A program made the position numbers and the translations under genes. A model generated the notes under the pieces. The model was not told where the DNA came from, searched no databases, and saw only the letters and a program-made list of their open reading frames with translations. Positions 14,870 to 20,948 of a stretch of 28,794 nucleotides of DNA are shown here, in pieces. The DNA comes from Candidatus Heimdallarchaeota archaeon. Its GTDB lineage: Archaea; Asgardarchaeota; Heimdallarchaeia; Heimdallarchaeales; Heimdallarchaeaceae. Numbering within the stretch: position 1 is the first letter of the stretch; every line of letters starts with the position of its first letter. The stretch spans positions 1 to 28,794 of the forward strand of contig JAEOTK010000396.1 of the NCBI GenBank assembly GCA_016839875.1, written 5' to 3'.

Positions 14870-17428
14870 CTACAGAGTTGTAATATTCGTTAGTTGATTA
14901 TTAACATTTGATAGAGTATCAATTATTATAGTTGAATTGCCTGTAACATCTGCAGGATTTGCAGCAGGTCCCAAACTTGCTAACGAAAGAAGATTATTAA
15001 AATAAATAATAACACTCTCTAATGTATTTTTTATTTCTATAAACGTTATTCGGGCTTCAGCTAGTTGATCCATATCTCCTGCTGCAGTTTTGTTCATATA
15101 GAAAATAGCAGTATCCATTTCTGTCATTGAATTATAGAGAGAGACATTTGCTGCAATGAAGGAGTTATTAGCTTCAACATATAGTGAATCATTTACAAAC
15201 AACTCTTCTCCAGCTACAATATCTACATGCGTATCTTTCAGATATCGCATTGAATTGAAAAGATGAAAGAGTGCTCTTGCAACATTGTAAGAGTTCTCTG
15301 CATTAGTTATCAGGTCAAATTTTTCCAGTGAAGAGACAATTCGTTCACTAGGTTCACTAAAAACACCATATGTTTCATTATCTGATTTTGTCTTCATTAT
15401 GGATATATCGTAATCGAGAACATATGCAGAGGAGTTTAAGCTTTCAGAAATATTGACCAGATTATCCAATTCATTACTAATTTCAGGGTAGTTGGTTATA
15501 TTTTCATATCCCTGATCAAAATATGAAATTGTATTATTCAAACCAGTGAAAACATCCTCCATATCAGAACCAAATATACTGATGTTATAGGAGATTTTCG
15601 TCATGTCATATATGAAACTTAATGTTTCATTGAAAAAGAGAGTTTCAGATCCTATCATTTGTTGTGCTTCTTCTTTTTCTAATTGATCATATACTAAGCT
15701 GAAATTGGACCTAGCATTATCAAACAAGGCTGATGTGCCATTGTAAGCACTATTATCACCGATAAAATCAGCAGCTTTTATTAAATTATAAGCGCCGTAT
15801 AGGAAATGAGTTAAGGTTGCATAACGAGTAGGTGAATCATCCTTGATTGGGTGTTCAACTAAAATTTCTATAACTCCTGGAATTGTAGAGAAAGACTGAA
15901 TGTATTCTTCTATATCTGCAACGTAAAGCTGAACTACATCTGTTTGAAAAGGAAGACCATCAAGAAGGTTGTATATATCAGACATATCTGCAAGATTTAT
16001 TTCATCAAACGCGTCATAAAGTAGATTCGTGCTGGAACCAAGGTCATTTAATGCCGCTTCTACTTTATTTACACCTGTTTGAAACAAGCTTTCATTTATT
16101 ATACTCTTTTTAATAGAACCTTGAGTTGCTGTTGACCCTCCAATTGCACTTTGGTTTAAAGCTTCAGATACATCTTGGAAACCCTGATAAATCTGATATG
16201 AACCATTAATCATGGGTTCAATCCCACTTAGAAGAATTAGTGACGCATCAATAAAATGCAGCAGTACTTCAGTGATTTGAATAAGTCCAAATACAAATGA
16301 GAACATTTGGATACTATCTCGTGCTTTTCTAATGTTTTCTGCAGCTAAAAGGAAGTTTTCTAATGCTATGTTTATTTCTTCTTGGGTTGCATCTCCAAAG
16401 TTTCTCATGATATCAGCACTCCCCGTAATGTAATTTGCACCGACTAGGGTATTCCCTCCGAAGTCTACAAATCCAACCAAGCTTAAATGAATAATTGGTG
16501 ATAATACTAAGCCAATTGTAAATAATGCAAGTGCCACGATAGCTAAAGCAGTTTTTGAGGTTTTTTGCTCTGAACTAGTTACTAGATTAATGAACCACAC
16601 AATAGAAAGAGCTCCCACCATGAAGATTAAGATTATAATTATGAAATCAACCGCATAGACTGCTAGACTCCAAAGTTCGAGAGTTTCTATGCCTATTGAA
16701 CCAAAAACGATTTCCTCAGTTCCAAAAAGATTGGTACTGCTTTTTATGGATTCTATAACAAAAAACGATCTTTCAGCTAGAGGGGCTAGAGGATTGTATG
16801 CTGGTAAATTTGTATGATGAAATAGAACACTCAATCCAAATGTAATTATGAGAAGTACGGGAAAAGTTAATGCAATTTTCTTTATGTTGTTAACTAATAA
16901 TGAAAAGACAACTAATCCTAGAAGTCCCAGAGAGTAAGCAATAATACCTGCTATCATACTGTCTCTAGGCTGAAGTGTTGCTTCAAGCAGAAACATGAGA
17001 GCAATATTCCAAACTAAAAAGAATAGACATCCCAACCAAAAGAAAGATCTTTTTTTAGTCTCCTCTTCTTCTCCCTCTACAGATATAGGCTGTGGAGGTA
17101 AAGGAGCACGACTTGGCTTTTCAGGTATAAAAGTTGGTTGTGGTCGAGGATAGGTGGTTGTTACGTCCTCTGATACAGGAGAAGGTTCTTTTGACACAGG
17201 AGGAGAAGGTTCTTTTGACACAGGAGGAGAAGGTTCTTTTGACACAGGAGGAGAAATTTCTTTTGGTAAAGGAGGGGGGATTGGAATAGATGCTGTTGGT
17301 GAAGGAGAAGGTTCTGCAGGTCGAGAAGGCTTTGGAGGATAGAATTCCTTTTCCTTTTTTTCCTTCTTCAGATTCTCCTCTTCTTCTTCATTTGGATCTG
17401 AATAGGGAGGATTAGAATTTTCACTCAT
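14870..17428 (-). CDS. Five-TM membrane protein with proline-rich cytoplasmic tail (paralogue B, 852 aa)
   Basis: Paralogue of the 752-aa neighbour, aligning over the TM region (YNPLAPLAER in the TM3-TM4 loop) and the outer domain (THFLYGAYNLIKAADFIG; QGYENITNY). It differs by a 128-residue N-terminal tail rich in Pro, Glu and Lys, with three exact SPPVSKEP-type octads (res 60-85) and PxxP-like elements PPPLPKE and APLPPQP. Five TM segments at about 131-153, 159-181, 187-207, 250-283 and 293-322 leave residues 323-852 outside, with roughly 18 N-x-S/T sequons. The tail is then cytoplasmic and could recruit a polyproline-binding partner such as a profilin or SH3/WW-like module; that is inference. 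The gene pair (108 nt apart, same strand) looks like a tandem duplication. No enzymatic motif was seen. Confidence 0.85.
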   Translation of the reverse strand: MSENSNPPYSDPNEEEEENLKKEKKEKEFYPPKPSRPAEPSPSPTASIPIPPPLPKEISPPVSKEPSPPVSKEPSPPVSKEPSPVSEDVTTTYPRPQPTFIPEKPSRAPLPPQPISVEGEEEETKKRSFFWLGCLFFLVWNIALMFLLEATLQPRDSMIAGIIAYSLGLLGLVVFSLLVNNIKKIALTFPVLLIITFGLSVLFHHTNLPAYNPLAPLAERSFFVIESIKSSTNLFGTEEIVFGSIGIETLELWSLAVYAVDFIIIILIFMVGALSIVWFINLVTSSEQKTSKTALAIVALALFTIGLVLSPIIHLSLVGFVDFGGNTLVGANYITGSADIMRNFGDATQEEINIALENFLLAAENIRKARDSIQMFSFVFGLIQITEVLLHFIDASLILLSGIEPMINGSYQIYQGFQDVSEALNQSAIGGSTATQGSIKKSIINESLFQTGVNKVEAALNDLGSSTNLLYDAFDEINLADMSDIYNLLDGLPFQTDVVQLYVADIEEYIQSFSTIPGVIEILVEHPIKDDSPTRYATLTHFLYGAYNLIKAADFIGDNSAYNGTSALFDNARSNFSLVYDQLEKEEAQQMIGSETLFFNETLSFIYDMTKISYNISIFGSDMEDVFTGLNNTISYFDQGYENITNYPEISNELDNLVNISESLNSSAYVLDYDISIMKTKSDNETYGVFSEPSERIVSSLEKFDLITNAENSYNVARALFHLFNSMRYLKDTHVDIVAGEELFVNDSLYVEANNSFIAANVSLYNSMTEMDTAIFYMNKTAAGDMDQLAEARITFIEIKNTLESVIIYFNNLLSLASLGPAANPADVTGNSTIIIDTLSNVNNQLTNITTL
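17181..17252. repeat. Three tandem 24-bp coding repeats
   Basis: Three consecutive copies (17181, 17205, 17229) of a 24-mer beginning GAAGGTTCTTTTGACACAGG, with a degenerate fourth copy following. They encode the SPPVSKEP octads of the proline-rich tail of the 852-aa protein. Confidence 0.95.
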
Positions 17429-17504
17429 GGTCTACCTATTTCTACTACAGCACTAATAATTAAGTTTTTGTTACAATTTTCTAGAACTGAAATTAAGTAG
17501 AGTG

Positions 17505-17512
17505 AAAAAAAA
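17505..17512 (-). terminator. U8 terminator of the longin-like gene
   Basis: An unbroken run of eight T on the minus strand starts 8 nt beyond the stop at 17520. Confidence 0.4.
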
Positions 17513-17519
17513 GAGGATT

Positions 17520-17981
17520 TTACAGGAAGAAATTTTGAAATTCTGATAGTATCTCTAAACCTAATTCAGGCTTTAGGTTTGAGAAATTCACAATATCTTG
17601 AGTTCTTCTGAATAATGTTGATTCAATTTTCTTTATATTGGAACCTATAATAGGAACTGAATGAGAAGGAAATACAAGAAACAAGAGTACGGGAGTAAAA
17701 GAATCTGGTTTCTGTTGATCTTCGGTCAAAAGAAGATCAAAACCATATACAAAGGTGTGATCAGATAATTGTAATAGACCTCTGAATCTTCGTGAATTTT
17801 CTGTGCTATAAGGAAGTCCATTCATAAGAGTAGTTGTTCCCTTAATTGCAAGTTTCATAAGTAGATTTTCATCTAAAGAAGATTCATTTGATAAAACGAG
17901 AGGACCAAGAATTTGGTCAAACTTTACTAGAACAACCCCCAAATCGAGAGGGTTGTTTTGTAAGAGAGTGCATGATGACAT
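17520..17981 (-). CDS. Small protein, possibly longin/roadblock-like fold (153 aa)
   Basis: Not securely recognised. The N-terminal GVVLVKFDQILGPLVLS (res 15-31) is a beta-turn-beta pattern with an FD-x-x-x-GP turn. A long helix (LLMKLAIKGTTTLM) and then three predicted strands (FRGLLQL, HTFVYGFDLLL, PVLLFLVFP) follow. A strand-strand-helix/strand order with an ILGP turn is what I associate with longin- and roadblock-like small-GTPase-associated modules, which are common in Asgard archaea; this is pattern recognition only. No TM or signal peptide. The start at ATG 17981 has TTATAAAC centred about 30 nt upstream. It sits directly upstream of the two five-TM protein genes on the same strand, so it may be their cytosolic partner. 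Confidence 0.6.
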   Translation of the reverse strand: MSSCTLLQNNPLDLGVVLVKFDQILGPLVLSNESSLDENLLMKLAIKGTTTLMNGLPYSTENSRRFRGLLQLSDHTFVYGFDLLLTEDQQKPDSFTPVLLFLVFPSHSVPIIGSNIKKIESTLFRRTQDIVNFSNLKPELGLEILSEFQNFFL

Positions 17982-18113
17982 TTTTCTATATTAATATTGT
18001 TTTTAAGGTTTATAAGAAAAACAGACAGACTTGATTGAAAGTGAAAAAAATATCCAGAACGTCCGGTAGAAGCATTGAATAGCGACACAAAAGTCCATCT
18101 GAAAAAGAAAGTT

Positions 18114-18198
18114 TGGTGCGGGGAGGGAGATTCGAACTCCCGAATCACTAAGAACTGGATCCTAAGTCCAGCGCCTTTGACCACTCGGCAATCCCCGC
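18114..18198 (-). tRNA. tRNA-Leu (anticodon UAG)
   Basis: Minus-strand cloverleaf: acceptor GCGGGGA pairs with TCCCCGC. The anticodon stem CTGGA/TCCAG carries the loop CTTAGGA, giving anticodon TAG. A long class II variable arm follows, then a T-arm with GTTCGAATC. Discriminator A plus an encoded CCA occupy 18114-18117. No intron. Confidence 0.95.
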
Positions 18199-18279
18199 AG
18201 TTTAACAAGTTCTAGTTATTCCGTGGTTAATTATTCAATCTCTAGGTTTTTTTAAATTTATCTTTGAATGTCAGAGGAG

Positions 18280-18753
18280 CTAATCTAAGTATAATACCAT
18301 TTCCGAATTGCTATCTTTGAATCCTTTTTTCAAATAAATAGGTTTTCCAATTTCAGTTGTATGTAATCTGATTTTCTTAATATCCTCTTCCCTGATTTCA
18401 TCTATAATTATATCTAGTAACTGAGTTCCTATTCCTTTCTTTCGAAATTTCGGTTTTGTATACATATTCATAACATAAGCTTCTTTTCCAGTAATGTTTC
18501 CAAAACTAGGTGGAACCTCTAAAATTGAAACTCCACTTGTAGCTATTATTTCATCTTTCTCAACAGCAACCCATGAAATGAACTCATTTTTCCGCATTTT
18601 TTCAGTAAAATGTTGGAAAACCGAGGAATTTAGAGGGGCAGAAGGCTCATCTAGACCTGGTTTTTCTACTTCTTGCAGGAATTTTACTCTTAACCTAGCT
18701 AATATTTCAATATCCTTTTCTGTTGCTTTTCGAAATAAGACCATAATAACCAT
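18280..18753 (-). CDS. GNAT-family N-acetyltransferase
   Basis: GCN5-related acetyltransferase of 157 aa, transferring acetyl from acetyl-CoA to an amino group. The fold begins immediately (FRKATEKDIEILARLR, beta1-alpha1). Motif A, with the acetyl-CoA pyrophosphate loop RKKGIGTQLL (Q/R-x-x-G-x-G/A), is at residues 104-113, preceded by beta4 (EAYVMNMYT), and motif B ends in IYLKKGFKDS near 139-148. The substrate is unknown; it could be an amino acid, a polyamine, a protein N-terminus or an antibiotic-like compound. Two starts are possible, ATG 18753 or ATG 18744. The TATA-like TTTATTAAAG centred at 18775 fits either. It is flanked by two tRNA genes on the same strand, with which it shows no obvious functional link. 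Confidence 0.88.
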   Translation of the reverse strand: MVIMVLFRKATEKDIEILARLRVKFLQEVEKPGLDEPSAPLNSSVFQHFTEKMRKNEFISWVAVEKDEIIATSGVSILEVPPSFGNITGKEAYVMNMYTKPKFRKKGIGTQLLDIIIDEIREEDIKKIRLHTTEIGKPIYLKKGFKDSNSEMVLYLD

Positions 18754-18782
18754 AATCCGATTTGTAAGAACTTTAATAAAAT

Positions 18783-18891
18783 TGGTGCCTCGACCGGGAT
18801 TTGAACCCGGGTCTGCGGAATATTCTGCTGTGTCACGCGGACTTCAACAAGTGAAAGTCCGCAATGATTGGCCGAGCTACACCATCGAGGC
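18783..18891 (-). tRNA. tRNA-Glu (anticodon UUC) with 31-nt intron
   Basis: Acceptor GCCTCGA pairs with TCGAGGC. Discriminator and encoded CCA occupy 18783-18786. Anticodon stem GCGGA/TCCGC closes the loop CTTTCA-T, giving anticodon TTC once residues 18821-18851 are removed. That intron sits between positions 37 and 38, the canonical archaeal site. Three-nt bulges (CAC and TAT), each cut after the second base, give a relaxed bulge-helix-bulge. The spliced tRNA is 75 nt before CCA. A TATTAAAAA box lies about 33 nt upstream. Confidence 0.93.
18821..18851 (-). other. tRNA-Glu intron (37/38)
   Basis: 31-nt insertion in the anticodon loop. It contains AAGTCCGC (18837-18844 region), an 8-nt complement of the 5' anticodon-stem strand GCGGACTT, so the precursor can form a competing hairpin that would have to be resolved for splicing. 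Confidence 0.85.
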
Positions 18892-18946
18892 GTTTTGCTA
18901 CTTCGCTTTTCTTTGTTTTCTTTTTAATATCTTTCGTTATTTGCTT

Positions 18947-19726
18947 TTAGCTTTCAGAAAGTTGTTTTTTTATGAATTCATCTATCTTTTCAAAAGCTAC
19001 TTGACGATTTGGATCCACAGTTAAGATATGGTCTCCTTCAGATATTAATAGCAACTCCTTGTCTGTTTGAAGGTCATTACTTATCCACTCCCCGCTTTTA
19101 GGAGAGACTGTTTTGTCTGTTAAAGATTGGATAATTAGTGCAGGAATTTCAATAAGTTTCATTCTTTTGTTTAAAATCTTTAGAAATTTCATTACTTCGT
19201 ATGCAGCATGAGTACAATCTTCATGATAAGCAAAAAGCCCTTTTTCGAGATACCATTCTATTCTAGTTGGATTTCTAGGTTTATGAAATCTGAATATCTG
19301 TAAGAATTGAGCTAAAATCTTGTAAATGAAAGAATATCGGTAAAGGGCATTTACTGTAAAAATCCCCTTGAAATCCAATTTACTAGAAGCATATAGAGAT
19401 AAAGCCCCTCCTAAGGAGGTACCTCCAATAAACAAATTGTCATAATTTTCAATATTCTTATCGTATGCTTCCTTAATGTTTTCGAACCAGTCTTCCCATT
19501 TTATATTATCTAAATCCCTTGGTGATGTCCCATGACCTTCAAGAAGAATTCCAGCTACGTCATAACCTTTTGATTGCAGGTATTCACCAAGTGGTCTGGT
19601 TTCGGTAGCAGAAGCTCCAAATCCGTGAACAAGAATAACCAATGTTTTTGAAGCATTGGTTCCTGATTTGAAATAGTAGGGTTGTGCGAGTTTTCTAAGA
19701 ATCTGTAGATTTAGCTTCGAAGACAT
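18947..19726 (-). CDS. Alpha/beta hydrolase, carboxylesterase/monoacylglycerol-lipase-like
   Basis: Serine hydrolase, 259 aa from the chosen start. HGFGASATETRPLGEYL with GYDVAG-x-x-LEGHGTSPRDL is the typical Est30/monoglyceride-lipase N-terminal block (oxyanion HGF). The nucleophile is S104 in GTSLGG, the Asp D204 in LTDKTVSP and the His H233 in EGDHIL. Such enzymes cleave short to medium acyl esters or monoacylglycerols in the cytoplasm. The frame extends upstream to 19852, but ATG 19726 is preferred: it has an exact TATA-like box (TTTTAAATA, 19749-19757) 27 nt upstream, giving a leaderless mRNA, and the homologous fold begins just after it. It is divergent from the RAM-domain gene. Presence near PlsY and DegV genes may hint at acyl-lipid metabolism (inference). 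Confidence 0.9.
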   Translation of the reverse strand: MSSKLNLQILRKLAQPYYFKSGTNASKTLVILVHGFGASATETRPLGEYLQSKGYDVAGILLEGHGTSPRDLDNIKWEDWFENIKEAYDKNIENYDNLFIGGTSLGGALSLYASSKLDFKGIFTVNALYRYSFIYKILAQFLQIFRFHKPRNPTRIEWYLEKGLFAYHEDCTHAAYEVMKFLKILNKRMKLIEIPALIIQSLTDKTVSPKSGEWISNDLQTDKELLLISEGDHILTVDPNRQVAFEKIDEFIKKQLSES

Positions 19727-19748
19727 TCTGAAATAGATTAGTCGTGAG

Positions 19749-19757
19749 TATTTAAAA
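19749..19757 (-). promoter_or_regulatory. TATA box of the esterase gene
   Basis: TTTTAAATA on the minus strand, centred 27 nt upstream of ATG 19726. It decides the esterase start against the longer frame. Confidence 0.65.
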
Positions 19758-19810
19758 CACCGTTGAAATGTCAATAAACACATACTAGTAAATTTTATTT
19801 GCCAAAAAAG

Positions 19811-19820
19811 TTTATTAAAC
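19811..19820 (+). promoter_or_regulatory. TATA-like box and short leader of the RAM-domain gene
   Basis: TTTATTAAAC is centred 37 nt upstream of ATG 19853, predicting a leader of about 11 nt that contains a Shine-Dalgarno-like GGTGA (19841-19845), 7 nt before the ATG. Confidence 0.5.
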
Positions 19821-19852
19821 GCCAATACATACCTTTTGATGGTGAAATCCAA

Positions 19853-20086
19853 ATGGCTACAGCTTTCATTCTGATAAATAGTGAAATTGGTGAAGAGAAA
19901 AGCGTACTAGATCAACTAATGTCACTTCCTAATGTAAAAGAAGCTCATGTAGTATATGGTGTGTATGATCTAATTGCTAAGATTGAAGCAGATACTATGG
20001 ATGAATTAAAGAGAATAGTCACAGAAAATCTACGAGCATTAGAAAATGTACGCAGTACAATGACCATGATCTGTGTTGAGAAATAA
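19853..20086 (+). CDS. Stand-alone RAM (Lrp/AsnC ligand-binding) domain protein
   Basis: A 77-aa protein consisting only of the regulation-of-amino-acid-metabolism fold found at the C-terminus of Lrp/AsnC regulators: ATAFILINSEIG (beta1), helix SVLDQLMSLPNV, KEAHVVYGVYDLIAKIEA (beta2-beta3 with the G-x-YD ligand/oligomer turn), helix DELKRIVTENL and the final strand STMTMICVEK. There is no helix-turn-helix, so it cannot bind DNA alone. Such SMALL-RAM proteins form dimers to decamers that bind amino acids and may tune full-length Lrp proteins. ATG 19853 was chosen over an ATG-less upstream extension because of a GGTGA ribosome site 7 nt before it and a TATA-like box further up. Divergent from the esterase gene. 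Confidence 0.92.
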   Translation: MATAFILINSEIGEEKSVLDQLMSLPNVKEAHVVYGVYDLIAKIEADTMDELKRIVTENLRALENVRSTMTMICVEK

Positions 20087-20167
20087 TTTATTTTCCACTT
20101 ACAATTTTTCAATTCTCTTCACTCTCTTATTTTATGGATTCTTTCAAGCTAAATGATTTCGAACAAA

Positions 20168-20177
20168 TTTTATATAA
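20168..20177 (+). promoter_or_regulatory. TATA box of plsY
   Basis: TTTTATATAA is centred 26 nt upstream of ATG 20198. It lies inside the longer reading frame that starts at 20153, which argues that 20198 is the real, leaderless start. Confidence 0.7.
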
Positions 20178-20197
20178 GAGATAGAAAAAATTACTTT

Positions 20198-20896
20198 ATG
20201 GCTTTTGAAATCCTCTATGAAATTCTTCTAGTTGTAATTGGTTATTTTTTCGGATCCATTCCAGTAGCGTATATCTTAGGTAAGATTGGATATGGAATTG
20301 ATATTAGGAAACACGGTTCAGGAAACATGGGTACAGCTAATGTATTAAGGGTCCTGGGTAAAAAAGCAGGATTGATCACTCTAGTTTTAGATATGTTGAA
20401 AGGAACACTTGCTCTTCTTTGTGCAAGATTTTACCTTTGGTTTGGAAATTATAGTGGTTTTGGAACAGATCGAAGCCATACAGTTTTTCTCGAAGAAGGA
20501 TTTTTCCTAGCTTTGATTGCTTTTATGACAATAATAGGTCATAGTTATCCAGTATGGTTAAAATTCAAAGGCGGAAAATCTGCAGCTGTTGGAGCAGGTG
20601 CAATGTTAGGCGTTAATCCTATAGCTTTTGTAATTATAATGGCAATCTGGTTTCCACTTCTCAAGTGGACTAAGCTTATGTCTTTATCAAACCTCGTTGT
20701 TGCATGGTTATCTCCTCCCGCTTATTGGTACTTTGCTGGAACTGAATGGTTTAACAACCGTAGTTGGTGGGCCTTTGGTTTGAGCTTCATAATGGTAGCT
20801 TTTGTTTATTGGAGACACAGAGCTAACATTAAAAGACTATTAGCAGGTGAAGAAAGGAAAATGGGAGAAAAGGAAGTTATCAAAGAAGAAAGCTAG
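20198..20896 (+). CDS. plsY: Acyl-phosphate:glycerol-3-phosphate acyltransferase, PlsY
   Basis: Polytopic membrane enzyme which in bacteria moves an acyl group from acyl-phosphate to sn-glycerol 3-phosphate, the first step of phosphatidic acid synthesis. The 232-aa product has all PlsY blocks: GYFFGSIPVAYILGK at 15-29, HGSGNMGTANVLRVLG at 39-54 (bacterial GSGN-x-GATN; here TAN), GHSYPVWLKFKGGKS at 114-128 (usual GGKG, here GGKS), and a C-terminal RHRANIKRLLAGEE at 206-219. Several TM helices separate them. The start is set by a TATA box 26 nt upstream. The archaeal promoter argues that it is resident rather than bacterial contamination. Archaea normally make ether lipids on glycerol 1-phosphate, so the role is unclear. 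The metzincin gene follows 52 nt downstream and a DegV/FakB homologue lies 1.8 kb away. Confidence 0.9.
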   Translation: MAFEILYEILLVVIGYFFGSIPVAYILGKIGYGIDIRKHGSGNMGTANVLRVLGKKAGLITLVLDMLKGTLALLCARFYLWFGNYSGFGTDRSHTVFLEEGFFLALIAFMTIIGHSYPVWLKFKGGKSAAVGAGAMLGVNPIAFVIIMAIWFPLLKWTKLMSLSNLVVAWLSPPAYWYFAGTEWFNNRSWWAFGLSFIMVAFVYWRHRANIKRLLAGEERKMGEKEVIKEES

Positions 20897-20917
20897 CTTT
20901 TTTCTACATTCCAAAGA

Positions 20918-20926
20918 GTATATAAT
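20918..20926 (+). promoter_or_regulatory. TATA box of the metzincin gene
   Basis: GTATATAAT is centred 27 nt upstream of GTG 20949 and overlaps the alternative ATG at 20925, which therefore is unlikely to be used. Confidence 0.6.
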
Positions 20927-20948
20927 GGTTTTATTTGCAGTAATATCT

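Noticed and set aside
17181..17252. Possible CRISPR or regulatory iterons
   Set aside because: Directly tandem 24-mers without spacers that encode the SPPVSKEP octads.
17927..18208. Minus-strand open frame spanning tRNA-Leu
   Set aside because: It covers the tRNA and the start of the longin-like gene; no protein signature.
18494..19024. Plus-strand open frame across the GNAT gene and tRNA-Glu
   Set aside because: It runs antisense to a clear acetyltransferase and through a tRNA gene.
20153..20197. Longer start of plsY
   Set aside because: The TATA box at 20168-20177 lies within this extension, and the added 15 residues are polar and not part of the family.
20198..20896. PlsY gene as bacterial contamination or recent transfer
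   Set aside because: Base composition looks like its neighbours, and it has an archaeal TATA box at the standard spacing. If transferred, it has been fully adapted.
20847..20948. Longer start of the metzincin gene (overlapping the plsY end)
   Set aside because: The added residues are a Lys-rich read-through of the plsY tail in another frame. The TATA box at 20918-20926 would lie inside the message.
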